NCBI GenBank assembly: GCA_030180135.1
Contig: CM058235.1
Span: forward strand, 94,421,006-94,485,005
From: Orychophragmus violaceus
Taxonomy: Eukaryota > Streptophyta > Magnoliopsida > Brassicales > Brassicaceae
Length of the DNA: 64,000 nucleotides
Direction: 5' to 3'
Both the position numbers and the translations under genes were made by a program. The notes under the pieces are model-generated. The model was not told the origin of the DNA. It did no database searches and was given only the letters and a program-made list of their open reading frames with translations. Below are positions 1 through 9,976 of the stretch, piece after piece; positions within the stretch are counted from its first letter, which is position 1; each line of letters opens with the position of its first letter.

Positions 1-459
1 CTCGTTCTTGTCATTGTCGCGAGGTATCCTCTGCGTTTTTGTTGTTCTTGGTCCGATTTGAACCTTGTTCTATGTGCATTGTCATTGTTCTTGCCCCGAT
101 TTATTATCATTGTTCTCATATACATGGCCCGATTTGTCTATTTCTCTTTGTAGCATGATTCTCTTGTTCTTGGCCCGAGTTTATCTCTTGTTATTGGTTT
201 AATTTTGTTCTCTGCAATTGATTGTGAATCCTAGTGTTGAACACTACTAAAAAGTTTGTTAATTTATTTTGATAGTTGTTAATTGGACTAGAATCATAGG
301 GAAATTATAGTAACTTCCATGTTGTAATTGATGAATTACGGATTGTTTGATGTGATTACGGTTTGTTTGTGTTATCTTTCGGTCCATGGCATCTAGTAAA
401 TCTGTCATTTATTTGTTCATTCTATCCCTTTTGTTTGATGAGATTGCCCCTTCATTGTC

Positions 460-870
460 CTTGTTGCGGATTTACTACACTTTGTTGCGGATTTACTACA
501 CTTTGTTGCTGATTTATTTCTCCTTGTTGGGGATTTATTTGCTCATTCTAACAATGTCGTTTGTTGATATTGTAAGTCTGTCATTGTCATCTTGCTTGTT
601 TTTGGTCATTGTATGATAAACACCATGTTATCGTTTAGGTTGTTATAATCTAGTAACACGGTTGTGGTTGTTCTCGGTCATTTACTTGTCCATTATATGG
701 ATTAGATTACAGCTGCATTTGTCCTTGTTGCTTATTCATTTTCATTGTTACGGTTTCACTTGTCCTTGTTGCGGGTTTATTTGTCTTTGTTGCGGATTTA
801 TGTGTCCTTAATTTTTCCATGTTGCGGATTTATTTGTCATTGGTGCGGATTTGTTTGTCCTTAATTTGTC
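460..870 (+). repeat. TTGCGGATTTA motif cluster upstream of the ULP-like gene (copy A)
   Basis: Copies or one-base variants of TTGCGGATTTA recur at about 464, 484, 505, 526, 769, 790, 830 and 842, often followed by TTTGTCCTT. The same motif, sense to the gene, is found in the introns (near 1874 and 1890) and in the 3' region of the copy B gene. The equivalent cluster of copy B is at 23289-23703. The rest of 1-960 is T-rich non-coding MULE sequence; the small open frame at 386-616 is made of these repeats and I do not consider it a gene. Confidence 0.75.
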
Positions 871-960
871 CTTTCTGTTGATTTGTTTGTCCTTGTTGGG
901 TATTTATTTGCTCATTCTAACCCTCTAGTTTGATGATATCGCAGTTCTGTTTCTGTAGAC

Positions 961-2399
961 ATGGAGAATGCGAAGAAGAAGAAATATCCGCAGCGCTTGT
1001 TTAAAGATGAGAATTATCCATCTCTGCCGCGAAGTCTGAATCACGGTACTAGCTTAGAGCAGTTGAGACTAGCTAGAAAAACTCTCGGTGAAGATGCATG
1101 GAAGATAATGAGAGAGTCTACACTTGGGTGTATTGCTAAGCTTGCCGAAAATAATTTCATTTTCTGTGGGAGGACGTTGTTCTACTTTCTTACACGGTAG
1201 TTGGAGATTAAGAAGTTGATGGAAATGTGGTGTTTGATTGGAGATTATCCACTGAGGTTTCCTTCAACGAGTTTGCACAGATAAGAGGTATGAACTGTGA
1301 TCCATATGGTGTGGGATTTGAAGTAGTTGTTGATCACACGGAGTTATGGGAAAAGATGGGGCTGGCAGTAGGCGATGGACCTCATTGGAAAGACATGCGA
1401 CGGGTTTTGGATATATGCGCCTGCTGGACTTTACCACAGAGCACGGCCGTTGGTTTTTTATGCCTCCTCCATGTAGGTGTATTTGGGTATCAGAGAGGTC
1501 AAAGGATCGATTTCAAGTACGCTAAAATGGCTTTAGATACAGATGTTTTTAATAGTTTTCAGTGGGGTCGGCTAGCCTTTGAGGTTCTGATGAAGTCAAT
1601 CAAAGAAGCAAATCTTGTTGGTTCTTCGGTTACATTAAATGGTTTTGTTCAAGCGGTCTCTGTATGCGCTCTGAAGTCTTATCCGAAGCTGGGAGAAATG
1701 TATGGTGGTAAAAAGAGAGTTGGTGAGCTTCCTTTACTTCGATGGGGTGGATCACGCTGTCATTATGACGTTGACGACGTGGTTTTTCAAGCTAAGCGTG
1801 ATAAGGCCGTGGTATGTCTCGTTCTACAATTTTTATTAGTTTGTGTTTTATCTTCAAATTATTGGTTTAGTACATGTTACGGATTATTTTGCCCACTGCG
1901 GATTTGTGTTCTGCTCATCACATAGTTCATAACGATGTTACGGATTTTAAATCTTAGTGTGGATTGTTAGTGTTGCTGGTGATTTCTGTATTTGATGCAA
2001 ACTTTTAATCGTTAGCTAATCTCTTTTGATACTGCAGGTTCCTGTAATAAATATGGTAATGAAGCCATTGACTGACATTTATCCCGAGTGGCCTGGTGAA
2101 GTTGACGATGAAAGAGTGGATACACTGATCCAAGACATCATCAACCAGTGTTTAAGGAAGAATGAATGGACATGGGAATGGCACAGAAGAGTTTCTTTTG
2201 ATCAGAAATTCATTAAGCCGGCTAAAAAAAAGTGTGCGAGAGTGGAGCCAATTTCAAAAGATGAGGGAGCAGCTCCAGTTGGTTCTAAAAATAAGCAAGT
2301 ATTGGTGAAGGAAGGCGGTGAGGATGTCGGTCAGAGCAGTGTCAATGCAGAAGTACTTACTGTGCTGAGATCTTTGACTGCGAAAATAGATGAGATGGG
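961..2399 (+). pseudogene. DUF1985/Ulp1-like MULE gene, 5' half (copy A, broken)
   Basis: This is the amino-terminal half of an ULP-like protein of the kind carried by plant MULEs (DUF1985 family; Kaonashi-type elements in Arabidopsis). The start is the ATG at 961. The conserved block containing FAQIRGMNCDPYG, SFQWGRLAFEVL and SYPKLGEMYGG is DUF1985-like. An intron runs from the GTATGT donor near 1810 to the CTGCAG acceptor at 2037, followed by an acidic linker. Lesions relative to copy B are a TAG stop at 1198, a missing T near 1260 and an extra A near 1712, so three breaks disable it. The gene stops at 2399, where Athila-1 was inserted; its 3' half is not in copy A within this window. Confidence 0.8.
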
Positions 2400-2502
2400 T
2401 GGTAGGGTCTAGTTTTAATCCTATTCTACTGCAAGTGTACAGCCAAGTGATTGTAGTATATAGGGTATCGAATCCACAGAGACTCTGGTCTCGATAGATA
2501 AA

Positions 2503-2550
2503 GGGGGGTGTATTGGATTAGGGGTTTTAGGAGATTGTGGGGTTTTTTAA
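2503..2550 (+). repeat. Harbinger left terminal inverted repeat
   Basis: Begins GGGGGGTGTATTGGATTAG. After the first 14-15 bases pairing with the right end becomes imperfect, but both ends keep a shared TTTTAGGAGAT block. A subterminal stretch at 2560-2720 repeats CTGTTATTCAA at about 30-65-bp intervals, which may be transposase or Myb binding sites. Confidence 0.88.
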
Positions 2551-3350
2551 AAATCCTCTGTTATTCAACTGATGATTTTAAAAACTCTTATCAAATCTCC
2601 TGTTATTGAACATGAAATTTGTATTTAGTTATTAAAAATCACCTACAATTCCCTGTTATTCAATTGAGAATTTATAAAACAGTTATCAAATTCACTGTTA
2701 TTCAAAGCTAAACAACCATTTGAAACAAATATTTGTGAAAAGGATTTGAGGAGATTTTGTATTCATTTTTAGTTAAAAATAATCCCTATAGAATAACACA
2801 TACGTATGATGTTATTTGGTGAGACTTTAAAAAAAAAAACAGAGTATGAGTTCATAACACGTACGTAAGATGATTCATTCCTATCCCAGTCAAGATGATT
2901 CATTCCTATCCCAGTGAAGATGTATAAAAAAACAGAGCATGAATCTTGATACCGTCGATGAATCTTCGAGCCGACAGTTTCCTTCAATGTTGCAACCTAT
3001 TACATGAGTCTAACGGCACCGCATGGGAGGGTGGAGCATCACTTGAGGTGTCACTCTGCCTTTTCCTGAAGTGCTCCAACTCTCACGATTTCTAAAGAGA
3101 TTCTGGACCATCTTCTACAGGTTCAGTACTCACTGTTTACAATTTTATGCATGATAGTATGTGAAAGTATTGAGACTGATGCAGGTGAGTTCGATAGCAC
3201 TTGTTGATTTTCTTATGGGCTGATCGTTTTGTTAAAATAAAAAATATGGGCTTATTATAGTTGCTTTATTAGGGTTAAGCTGATATATGACCGTGTATAT
3301 ATATGTTTGCAGCTATTGTTATTTTCCTATAAGGTTATAAAAGAGAAGCT

Positions 3351-3359
3351 TATAAATAG
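3351..3359 (+). promoter_or_regulatory. Candidate TATA box of the Harbinger Myb-like gene
   Basis: TATAAATAG lies 379 bp upstream of the ATG at 3738. A GTGAGT donor-like site near 3397 suggests a 5'UTR intron. A (TA)n run lies near 3650-3673. Confidence 0.45.
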
Positions 3360-3737
3360 CTATCGATACTTCACAGATCATCTATTTTTCTAGCAAAGTG
3401 AGTATTCTTTTCAATTTTCGTTGTTTACTTCCATGTTTGATTTCAATAATTACTTTGGTTTCATCAAAGACGGTATTTTGGGAGTCAAAAACGATTATCA
3501 TAAGCAAAGTTTTAGGCTGACTTTGATTTTGGTCTTTCTTTTACAGAAGATGTTATGTAATATTTATATTATAGATTTGTTATTAAAAAAAAGTGGACGA
3601 TGATTGGAATATTTGTTCATATAGTTTTGAGATTTTAATTCATTAATTAACTATATATATATATATATATATATTGATTACTATTTTGCTCTACTCTAAC
3701 GATAGTTTGTATTTAATGGTTAGTTAACTCTCACACA

Positions 3738-4736
3738 ATGGGAGATCCACAAGATGTGAAAGGAAAAGGTCAGTATCATTCATGGTCTGGACCTGAACAC
3801 AAATTGTTATTACAATCACTGGTGGATGCAATCAATCAAGGTTTTCGTGACGCCAACAATAAATTCAATAAGCTAACTGTGGAGACAAGAATATTATCAA
3901 CTCTACACCAACAACTTGGATCAACAAAAACCTATGGCCAATATAAAAATAGGATGAAGGTCTTGAAAGCTAGGTACCAAAACTTGACTGATTTTCTTCG
4001 TTGCAATTCTGGTTTTGGGTGGAACTCTGAAACGAACAAGTTCGTAGCAGATGATGAAGTATGGAATGTTTATTTAAAGGTAAAATTATAACATGCAACT
4101 TGTTATGTTAATGTTTCTTATGTGTGATTCTTGTTATAATGATATTTGTTTCTTTTTTTAAAATAGGCTAATCCAAATAATAAACATTTGCGTGATGATT
4201 CGTTTGAAGATTTTGATGAGTTAAGAATGATATTTGGACAAAATACTGCAACTGGGCAGAATTATGTGGGATTAGGTGATCCCATTGATACACTTAACTC
4301 CCAAAATGAAGACATCGAGAGGGCAAGTGATATAGATTTTGTCCAAATCATTAATGATGCAGAAGGAGTAATACCATCTGAACATGGAGTTTTTTCTTCA
4401 ACAGAAAAAAATATGGGTGATAAACTTCCTTTGAGGAAGAAAGCTAGAATTGATTCTCATTTAGAAAAGGCTTGTGATGAAGTGACAGAAATCAGTAGCC
4501 AGATTTTTGGCATGATACAAAAACGATGGGAAAAAGAAGCTGAAGAAAAAGAAGCTGAGGACAAAGCTAACAATGTTTGGGATGCTATCAAAGAAATTCC
4601 TGATTTGGATGATGATTTGCGTTATGAGGCAATGACCCTTGTTCACAGCTTAGTTATGAAAGTTGGATTCGTGAATATGTCTGTAGCAGATCGTTGTGGA
4701 TGGATTAAACGAAATCTTCGTAAACCAAGTGGATAA
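3738..4736 (+). CDS. Harbinger-associated Myb/SANT-like DNA-binding protein
   Basis: This is the accessory protein of PIF/Harbinger elements, which in known members binds DNA near the element ends and helps bring the transposase into the nucleus. Two exons (3738-4079 and 4167-4736) are joined by an 87-bp GT-AG intron in frame, giving about 303 residues. Residues 10-115 form a Myb/SANT-like domain (Myb_DNA-bind_3 type): WSGPEHKLLLQSLVDAI at the start and YKNRMKVLKARYQNLTD in the third helix region. The C-terminal half is acidic with a KKAR basic patch and a coiled-coil-like E/K-rich stretch around WEKEAEEKEAEDKA. No stop or frameshift is visible. It lies 500 bp upstream of the transposase gene in the same orientation. 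Confidence 0.9.
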
Positions 4737-5043
4737 AGGTGGGTGCATCACCATAGATTGAATTGTTGAAGATGGTTCTTGATTTTCAAGATTTTTAGTT
4801 TTCGGTTTTTATTATTAACGTATTAGTCTATCGTTTTTATTTATCAACATTTATGTGTTTTATTTTTATATTATTTCAATTAGAATCTAATTATTTCTGG
4901 CTCCTACAAACAATCGAGACTACTTTTTGGTTCAATTGTCATCAATATACGATCCTTATTTTTTATTTGGCGGTCAAACTTGGCGGCTAATTAATTTAGG
5001 GGGGGAAGGGAAAGGCGGGAATATTGTGGGTTAAGTAGTTTAT

Positions 5044-5076
<33 letters not shown>

Positions 5077-5236
5077 CTCTCTTTGGTCAAAGTATCGCCG
5101 CCGCAGTCCGCACGCTCTGGTGAGTTTGAGTACAGTTTGTATCAAATTTATATATATATTTTTCTTTAGGCTATTGTGATTTCTATATCAACTCCAATTA
5201 CATATTTTCGTTTGACTTTTTGTGTAGAGATAAACA
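4737..5236 (+). promoter_or_regulatory. Intergenic region and spliced 5' leader of the transposase gene
   Basis: It contains a long poly-T run (about 5046-5077) followed by a short GC-richer leader. A 5'UTR intron is likely, from the GTGAGT donor at 5120 to the TAG acceptor ending at 5227, nine bases before the transposase ATG. I see no clear TATA box. Confidence 0.5.
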
Positions 5237-6636
5237 ATGAATCATATTGTTTACGAAAGCGAAGAAATACGAGTCAGGAAGAAAAGAAAGAAGATGACAA
5301 ATTTCAAGATAGATGTTGATATTCTATTATTGATATTGTCAATCACTACGAAGATCCGTTATTTGATTTCACAAATTCAACGCCCAATCAGAAGACCAAC
5401 TACAAGACTTGGATATGAATACATTCAAAACGCTTTGGTTGAAGATCCAGAACATTTTCGACATCTATATCGTATGTACCCAGATGTGTTTCTGAAGCTT
5501 TGCTCTATTATTAGAATAAAGATGGGACTAAAAGATACGAGACATGTATCAGTTGAAGAAATGTTGGCCACATTCTTGTTTATCGTTGGTCAAAATTCAA
5601 GGTATATTCAAGCACAAGATAGATTCAAGAGGTCACGTTTCTCAATAAGTACGAGTTTCAATACAATTCTCAAGGTGTTAAACGCATTTGCTCCAAGTTA
5701 CATGGCTAAACCTGAAACGACAGTGTTCAAGAAAATAAGAGACAGCACACGATTTTATCCTTATTTCAAGGTACATAGTTCATTTATTATGTATTTTTCA
5801 ATCATAACAAACACTAAACTTTGACCTTCTATTTTTTTTTAGGATTGTGTCAGAGCAATTGATGGAACACATATACTTGCGATGATAGCTGGAAAAGATT
5901 CGACTAGCTATCGTAACCGAAAAGGACAATTATCACAAAATGTTTTAGCTGCATGTAATTTTGATTTAGAGTTTATATATGTTCTTAGTGGATGGGAAGG
6001 CTCAGCTCACGATGCAAAAGTACTACAAGATGCTTTAACAAGAAATGTTAACAGATTAAAAGTTCCAGAAGGTACGTCTTTATCTTATGATTAAAAGATT
6101 ATTGTGTTATTTTAAGCATTTAATCAATTATATTTATATATGTTAAATTTTTAGGAAAGTTTTATTTGGTCGACTGTGGATACGCTAATCGGCGTAATTT
6201 TCTAGCTCCATTTCGAAGTACTCGTTATCACCTCCAAGAGTTTAGAGGAGAAGGAAAAGATCCCGCAAATCAAAATGAGTTATTCAACCATCGTCATTCC
6301 TGCTTGCGAAATGTAATAGAGAGAATTTTTGGCATCTTCAAATCCAGATTTCTCATCTTCAAATGTGCACCACCATTTCCATATAAGACGCAAGCAGAGT
6401 TAGTACTTGCATGTGTCGTTCTACATAACTATCTTCGTAAGGAATGTCGTTCAGATATGTTTCTTCCTGAAAAAAATGTTGTTGAAGAAAGTACTGTTGA
6501 AAGAGGAGGTGAAGACGAAAACAATGATGATGGTGTTTTTCATGGTACTCAAGAACAACAAAGAGTGAATGCTAATAACTGGAGAGCGAATTTAGCAGCA
6601 ACCATGTGGACAGATGCTATGGATATGGGATCTTGA
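5237..6636 (+). CDS. PIF/Harbinger transposase (DDE_Tnp_4 type)
   Basis: This is the cut-and-paste transposase of the element. Three exons (5237-5770, 5843-6071, 6155-6636) join in frame over two short GT-AG introns to give about 414 residues. The N-terminal third carries a helix-turn-helix-like region (VSVEEMLATFLFIVGQN). The catalytic triad is visible: D in AIDGTH at the start of exon 2, D in LVDCGYANR in exon 3, and E in NVIERIFGIFK. The conserved WEGSAHDAKVL and LACVVLHNYLR blocks are present. The C-terminus is acidic and ends at a TGA at 6636. No lesion is visible, so with the Myb-like partner the element could be active, which I infer only from the intact frames. Confidence 0.93.
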
Positions 6637-7360
6637 TGAAATATATTTTATTGAAAGAGTTTGAACATGTAATGCCATACTTTATTGAACTCCGTATTTT
6701 ATTGAACTATCATAAGCAACTCTACTATCCTCTTTAATATATAGTGGTCTATTCGGATCAGAGTCGGTCTCGTTAACATGAATGTGAAACAGGAGGAGAG
6801 AAGAAGCAAAGACTTACCTCTCCAACTAATCCAAATTGGCCTTGTCAGTCAACATAGCTTTGATTGGTCTTGTGGTTTCAGGAGCTGTTTTTCTTTTCTT
6901 TTTTGTCTTTGTGCACATAAAGGATCAGTGTCCTCAAAAGTCCAGAGTAACTATTGACATATAAAGCATGGGTAAAACCATTGAAACATTGAAACGAGCG
7001 TGAAGCAAAACATGGTGGGAGGCGTTAGTCAAACTGGATGAACCTGAACCAATTACTTAGGAGAGTCTCAGATGGTGGCATTGTAGATGTAGTTACACTT
7101 ATTGCTGTACTTCTGTCAATACCCAGAATTTTTGCTTTCAACAGTAACTTGCTGTACTTCTGTCAATACCCAGAACTTATTGCTTTCAAATTATGTTGCA
7201 ACACATACACGGTACAAATGTCTTGAAAGAAATTAAAATCACTCAAAATACTTTGGAATTTAAAAGAAACATCTCATTAAATATCTAAAGATTTTTATTT
7301 TTATTTTTAAATTCCACCAAAATCACCCAAATATCCTCAAATTCCATCCAAATCTCACCA
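6637..7360 (+). other. Harbinger 3' non-coding region
   Basis: No gene is seen. A direct duplication of about 27 bp (TTGCTGTACTTCTGTCAATA and the bases after it) occurs near 7103 and 7150. The open frame at 7038-7226 is made from it and has no recognisable features. The final part is AT-rich subterminal sequence with several AAATTCCAnC-type repeats before the TIR. Confidence 0.6.
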
Positions 7361-7411
7361 ACTTTAAAATCTCCTAAAAACTTCTAAAATATCTAGTCCA
7401 ATACACCCCTC
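7360..7411 (-). repeat. Harbinger right terminal inverted repeat
   Basis: On the minus strand it reads GAGGGGTGTATTGGAC and then TTTTAGGAGATT about 25 bases further in, mirroring the left end. It is followed directly by the AAA duplication at 7412-7414. Confidence 0.88.
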
Positions 7412-8503
7412 AAAGAACCGTAGGAATTTAAACTTAGAAGAAAGCAGATGTGAAGTAAACTAGAAAGCAAAGCAAGAAAGTAAATCAATAGCAGGATTGG
7501 TTGTGAAAGCAGTTAATTAGAGGCGCTAAGTCTAGGGTATTCTCAGGAAATCAGACAAGCAGACAAATCAATCAGTCATGATCTAATTAAGGACAGTTCT
7601 AGAACTCAAATCATGGATATAGAATTAACCAAATCTCTTTGTGAGAATTCTCTAAGTCTAAGTGCAGCAATCCAAATTCCTTTGCAATTACTAACAGATT
7701 AAACCAGCATTAATTTCAAGTTCGATATGTTCACAATTAAACTAAACCAAATTCCTTTGCGTGAAGTTTAATTGCTCAACCTAAATAGTTCAGATTCTAA
7801 ACCACACTCTCGTGTCGTATTTAGCAACCTAAGATCTAGATTCTAATTGATCAGGTTAGAACTAGCATTAAACACAATTTAGCTTGAAGAACATTCTATT
7901 CATGTGAATCCTTAACTGAATTAAACAAGTCTAGCAAGTCATCAAATCCTTAATGAGAAACCCTAAACCTAACTATGAATCTACTCAGACATAGAATATG
8001 AAAGCATAATCAATGAATAAATAAATTGCATATAAGAAATTAAATAGATAAAGGAGTTTGAAATCTTCTCCAAAATAGATGAAGTACAGGATTATATCAG
8101 CCCCAAAAGCTCTAAAAATCTCTTAGCTCTAAGTATGAAAGCGTAAGTAAAATAAACACCAAAATCCTAATTATATAGGCTTAATCCCGACTGGGGCTTC
8201 TTTGTAAATACTGGAAACTTCTGGGCCAAAGTGCAAAATCTTCAATCTTCATTAAACCGCCGCGCCGGCCCATCTCGCTAGTGTGTCGATCGACACCAAA
8301 GGTGTGTCGATCGATGCATGATCTCAAAATCGGACAATGAGCTCAATCTCTCGGCCAAACACTCCAAAAATCCCAAAATGCTCCAATATCTCCAGTTCTG
8401 CTCCAAACCTGATTAAACCTGTAAAAGACTCTAAAAGAACACAAAAGAACACTAAAACACAATTATATCATGGCATAAAACCGGTAAAAACCATGATATA
8501 TCA

Positions 8504-9976
8504 ACTCCCACACACTTAGCCTTTGCTTGCCCTCAAGCAAAACAGAGAACTAGAATGTAGTGAAGAGGTTTGAAAACTCTTCAGAAACTCTTTTCATCTT
8601 AGAAGCAGCAACACTCAGATTCCCCTTAGTAAACCACATGAAAGAATCAACATGCAGACATCAAGACCAACATATACTTCCCCCACACTTAGCAACTGTC
8701 CTAAGTAAACTCCACAATCACATTCACGCATTCAAATTCTCCCTACTGGCTTCTGCAAGTATTTAAGTGCGGTCTCACCTAAGGAGTATCGATCAAAGGC
8801 ACATGGACTCTTACCTTATCAGCTCTAGACCACCATACTATCTTTCTCTAGTCCCTTTCTTCTCTTTTCCCTTCCTTAGCATTCTGATTTTTCCCCATTG
8901 GGTATCATTTTATTTTTTTTTATCAGTGCTCTTTCCCGTTAAGGGGTGTACTTTGGACACATTCCATGGATGCACAGGATATGAAAGTTGTAGCTACCAA
9001 TCCCATGACCACTTCGGAGTTACTAACTCATCCTCAGTTTATTATCTTTTTTTTTTATGGAAGGGGAGAAGGGAACTAAATAGGACAGGTTAACAGGCTG
9101 TGTCAGAACTAACAAAGGAATCCGACACAAAGTATTCCAAGCCCTTAGGTGAGAAAATCTAAGTCAGTATTAAGTTGAAGTCAGTAAAAGGATCCTCTGA
9201 TACCTGAAGTGATGTGGGTGTCCTCAGTAGGTTGATCCATGTCTGGGTTTTCTAATAGTCAGAGATAATCTGCAGCTTCATCCCAATGGTTACTTAAGTT
9301 CCTGCAAGTGCTGCTAATCTTCTCAAAAATTCATTGTTTCTTACTTAAACAATTTTGACTCAATAAAACAAATTTTAAAAAATTTTAACTGACTCTAAGA
9401 AAACAAAAGAAAGAAGTTAGTAGAACCTCCCCCCACACTTAAGACACACTGTCCCCAGTAGTGTCAAGCGAAGGATTGGCAAAAAGAAATAAAAATTTGT
9501 TGAAGGAATGGTTAAGTTCTGTCGGGTTTTACCTCTGTCGCTCAGGCATCGATCGTTGCACTAGGTGCATCGACCGTTGCTAGGCGATTTTTTGTGTATG
9601 ATCGATCGTTGCTCAGGACCGCAACGATCGCTGCAATGCGATTTCGATCGTGTTGTGACGATCGACACAATAGTGTGTCGATCGACGCACTGCGTATATC
9701 GGATCAGTCAGCAAGTTAGCAGGTTAGTCCGTTGGTAAAACCAAGTTTTCGATCCTGCAAGCTGAAAACACTAAAAACATAGTAAAATCAAGGCGAAAAA
9801 TGTATCTAATCAAGCACAACCATCCAAACATAGTAGCATACTAAAAATCAAAGGAAAAAGTGCAAAAGAAAAAGAAAATGAAAATCAGAGTACAGAACCG
9901 AATGTCTAGAGATGGAGGCTACGCTCACTCGCTATCATCATCTATCCCAGCATATGGATCAGTACCACCGGAGTCC
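8504..9976 (-). other. Athila-1 3' non-coding region with polypurine tracts (copy A)
   Basis: This is the long spacer between ATHILA ORF-1 and the 3' LTR. The tract next to the LTR (8504-8518; AAGTGTGTGGGAGT on the minus strand) is the expected polypurine primer. Two more AAGTGTGGGGG-type tracts occur near 8683 and 9430. A T-rich run lies near 8922. CGATCG-type palindromes cluster at 9548-9693. No protein-coding gene is seen; open frames at 8560-9093 look random. The 9925-10248 minus frame may be the ancestral C-terminus of ORF-1. Confidence 0.7.
9548..9693. repeat. Cluster of CGATCG-centred palindromes (copy A)
   Basis: Six or more units of the form GCATCGATCGTTGC, GCAACGATCGCTGC or TGTGTCGATCGACGC occur within 150 bp. 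Each has a CGATCG or CGACCG core flanked by TGC/GCA or TGT/ACA arms. Equivalent clusters lie at 11482-11614, 11972-12165, 27463-27607, 29400-29512, 29890-30090 and 39577-39662, and in the LTRs. Confidence 0.8.

Larger units (their letters stand above)
2503..7411 (+). mobile_element. PIF/Harbinger DNA transposon, apparently complete and intact
   Basis: The element is 4909 bp. Its terminal inverted repeats start GGGGGGTGTATTGG on the left and GAGGGGTGTATTGG on the right (reverse complement), flanked by AAA at 2500-2502 and 7412-7414. Copy B preserves the empty site, which has only one AAA. It encodes the two expected proteins, a Myb/SANT-like protein and a DDE transposase, both on the plus strand and both readable without stops after introns are removed. 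The family usually duplicates TWA, so AAA is a slight deviation. Because it is absent from copy B it inserted after the segmental duplication, and it looks potentially autonomous. Confidence 0.95.
2400..8503 (-). repeat. Athila-1 LTR, copy A (3' LTR of a minus-strand element), split by Harbinger
   Basis: It starts TGGTAGGG at 2400 and ends ATATATCA at 8503. The 5-bp target duplication ATGGG (2395-2399) precedes it. Without the 4.9-kb Harbinger insertion and its 3-bp duplication the LTR is 1192 bp, matching the copy B LTRs. It contains two CGATCG-centred palindromes at 8282-8316 and a minus-strand TATA box (CCTATATAA) near 8172-8182. The purine tract expected next to a 3' LTR lies just beyond 8503. 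The matching 5' LTR is missing because copy A is joined to a different Athila. Confidence 0.93.

Noticed and set aside
386..616. Small plus-strand ORF (also at 23214-23444)
   Set aside because: Composed of the repeated TTGCGGATTTA region; hydrophobic by base composition only, and upstream of the real start at 961/23789.
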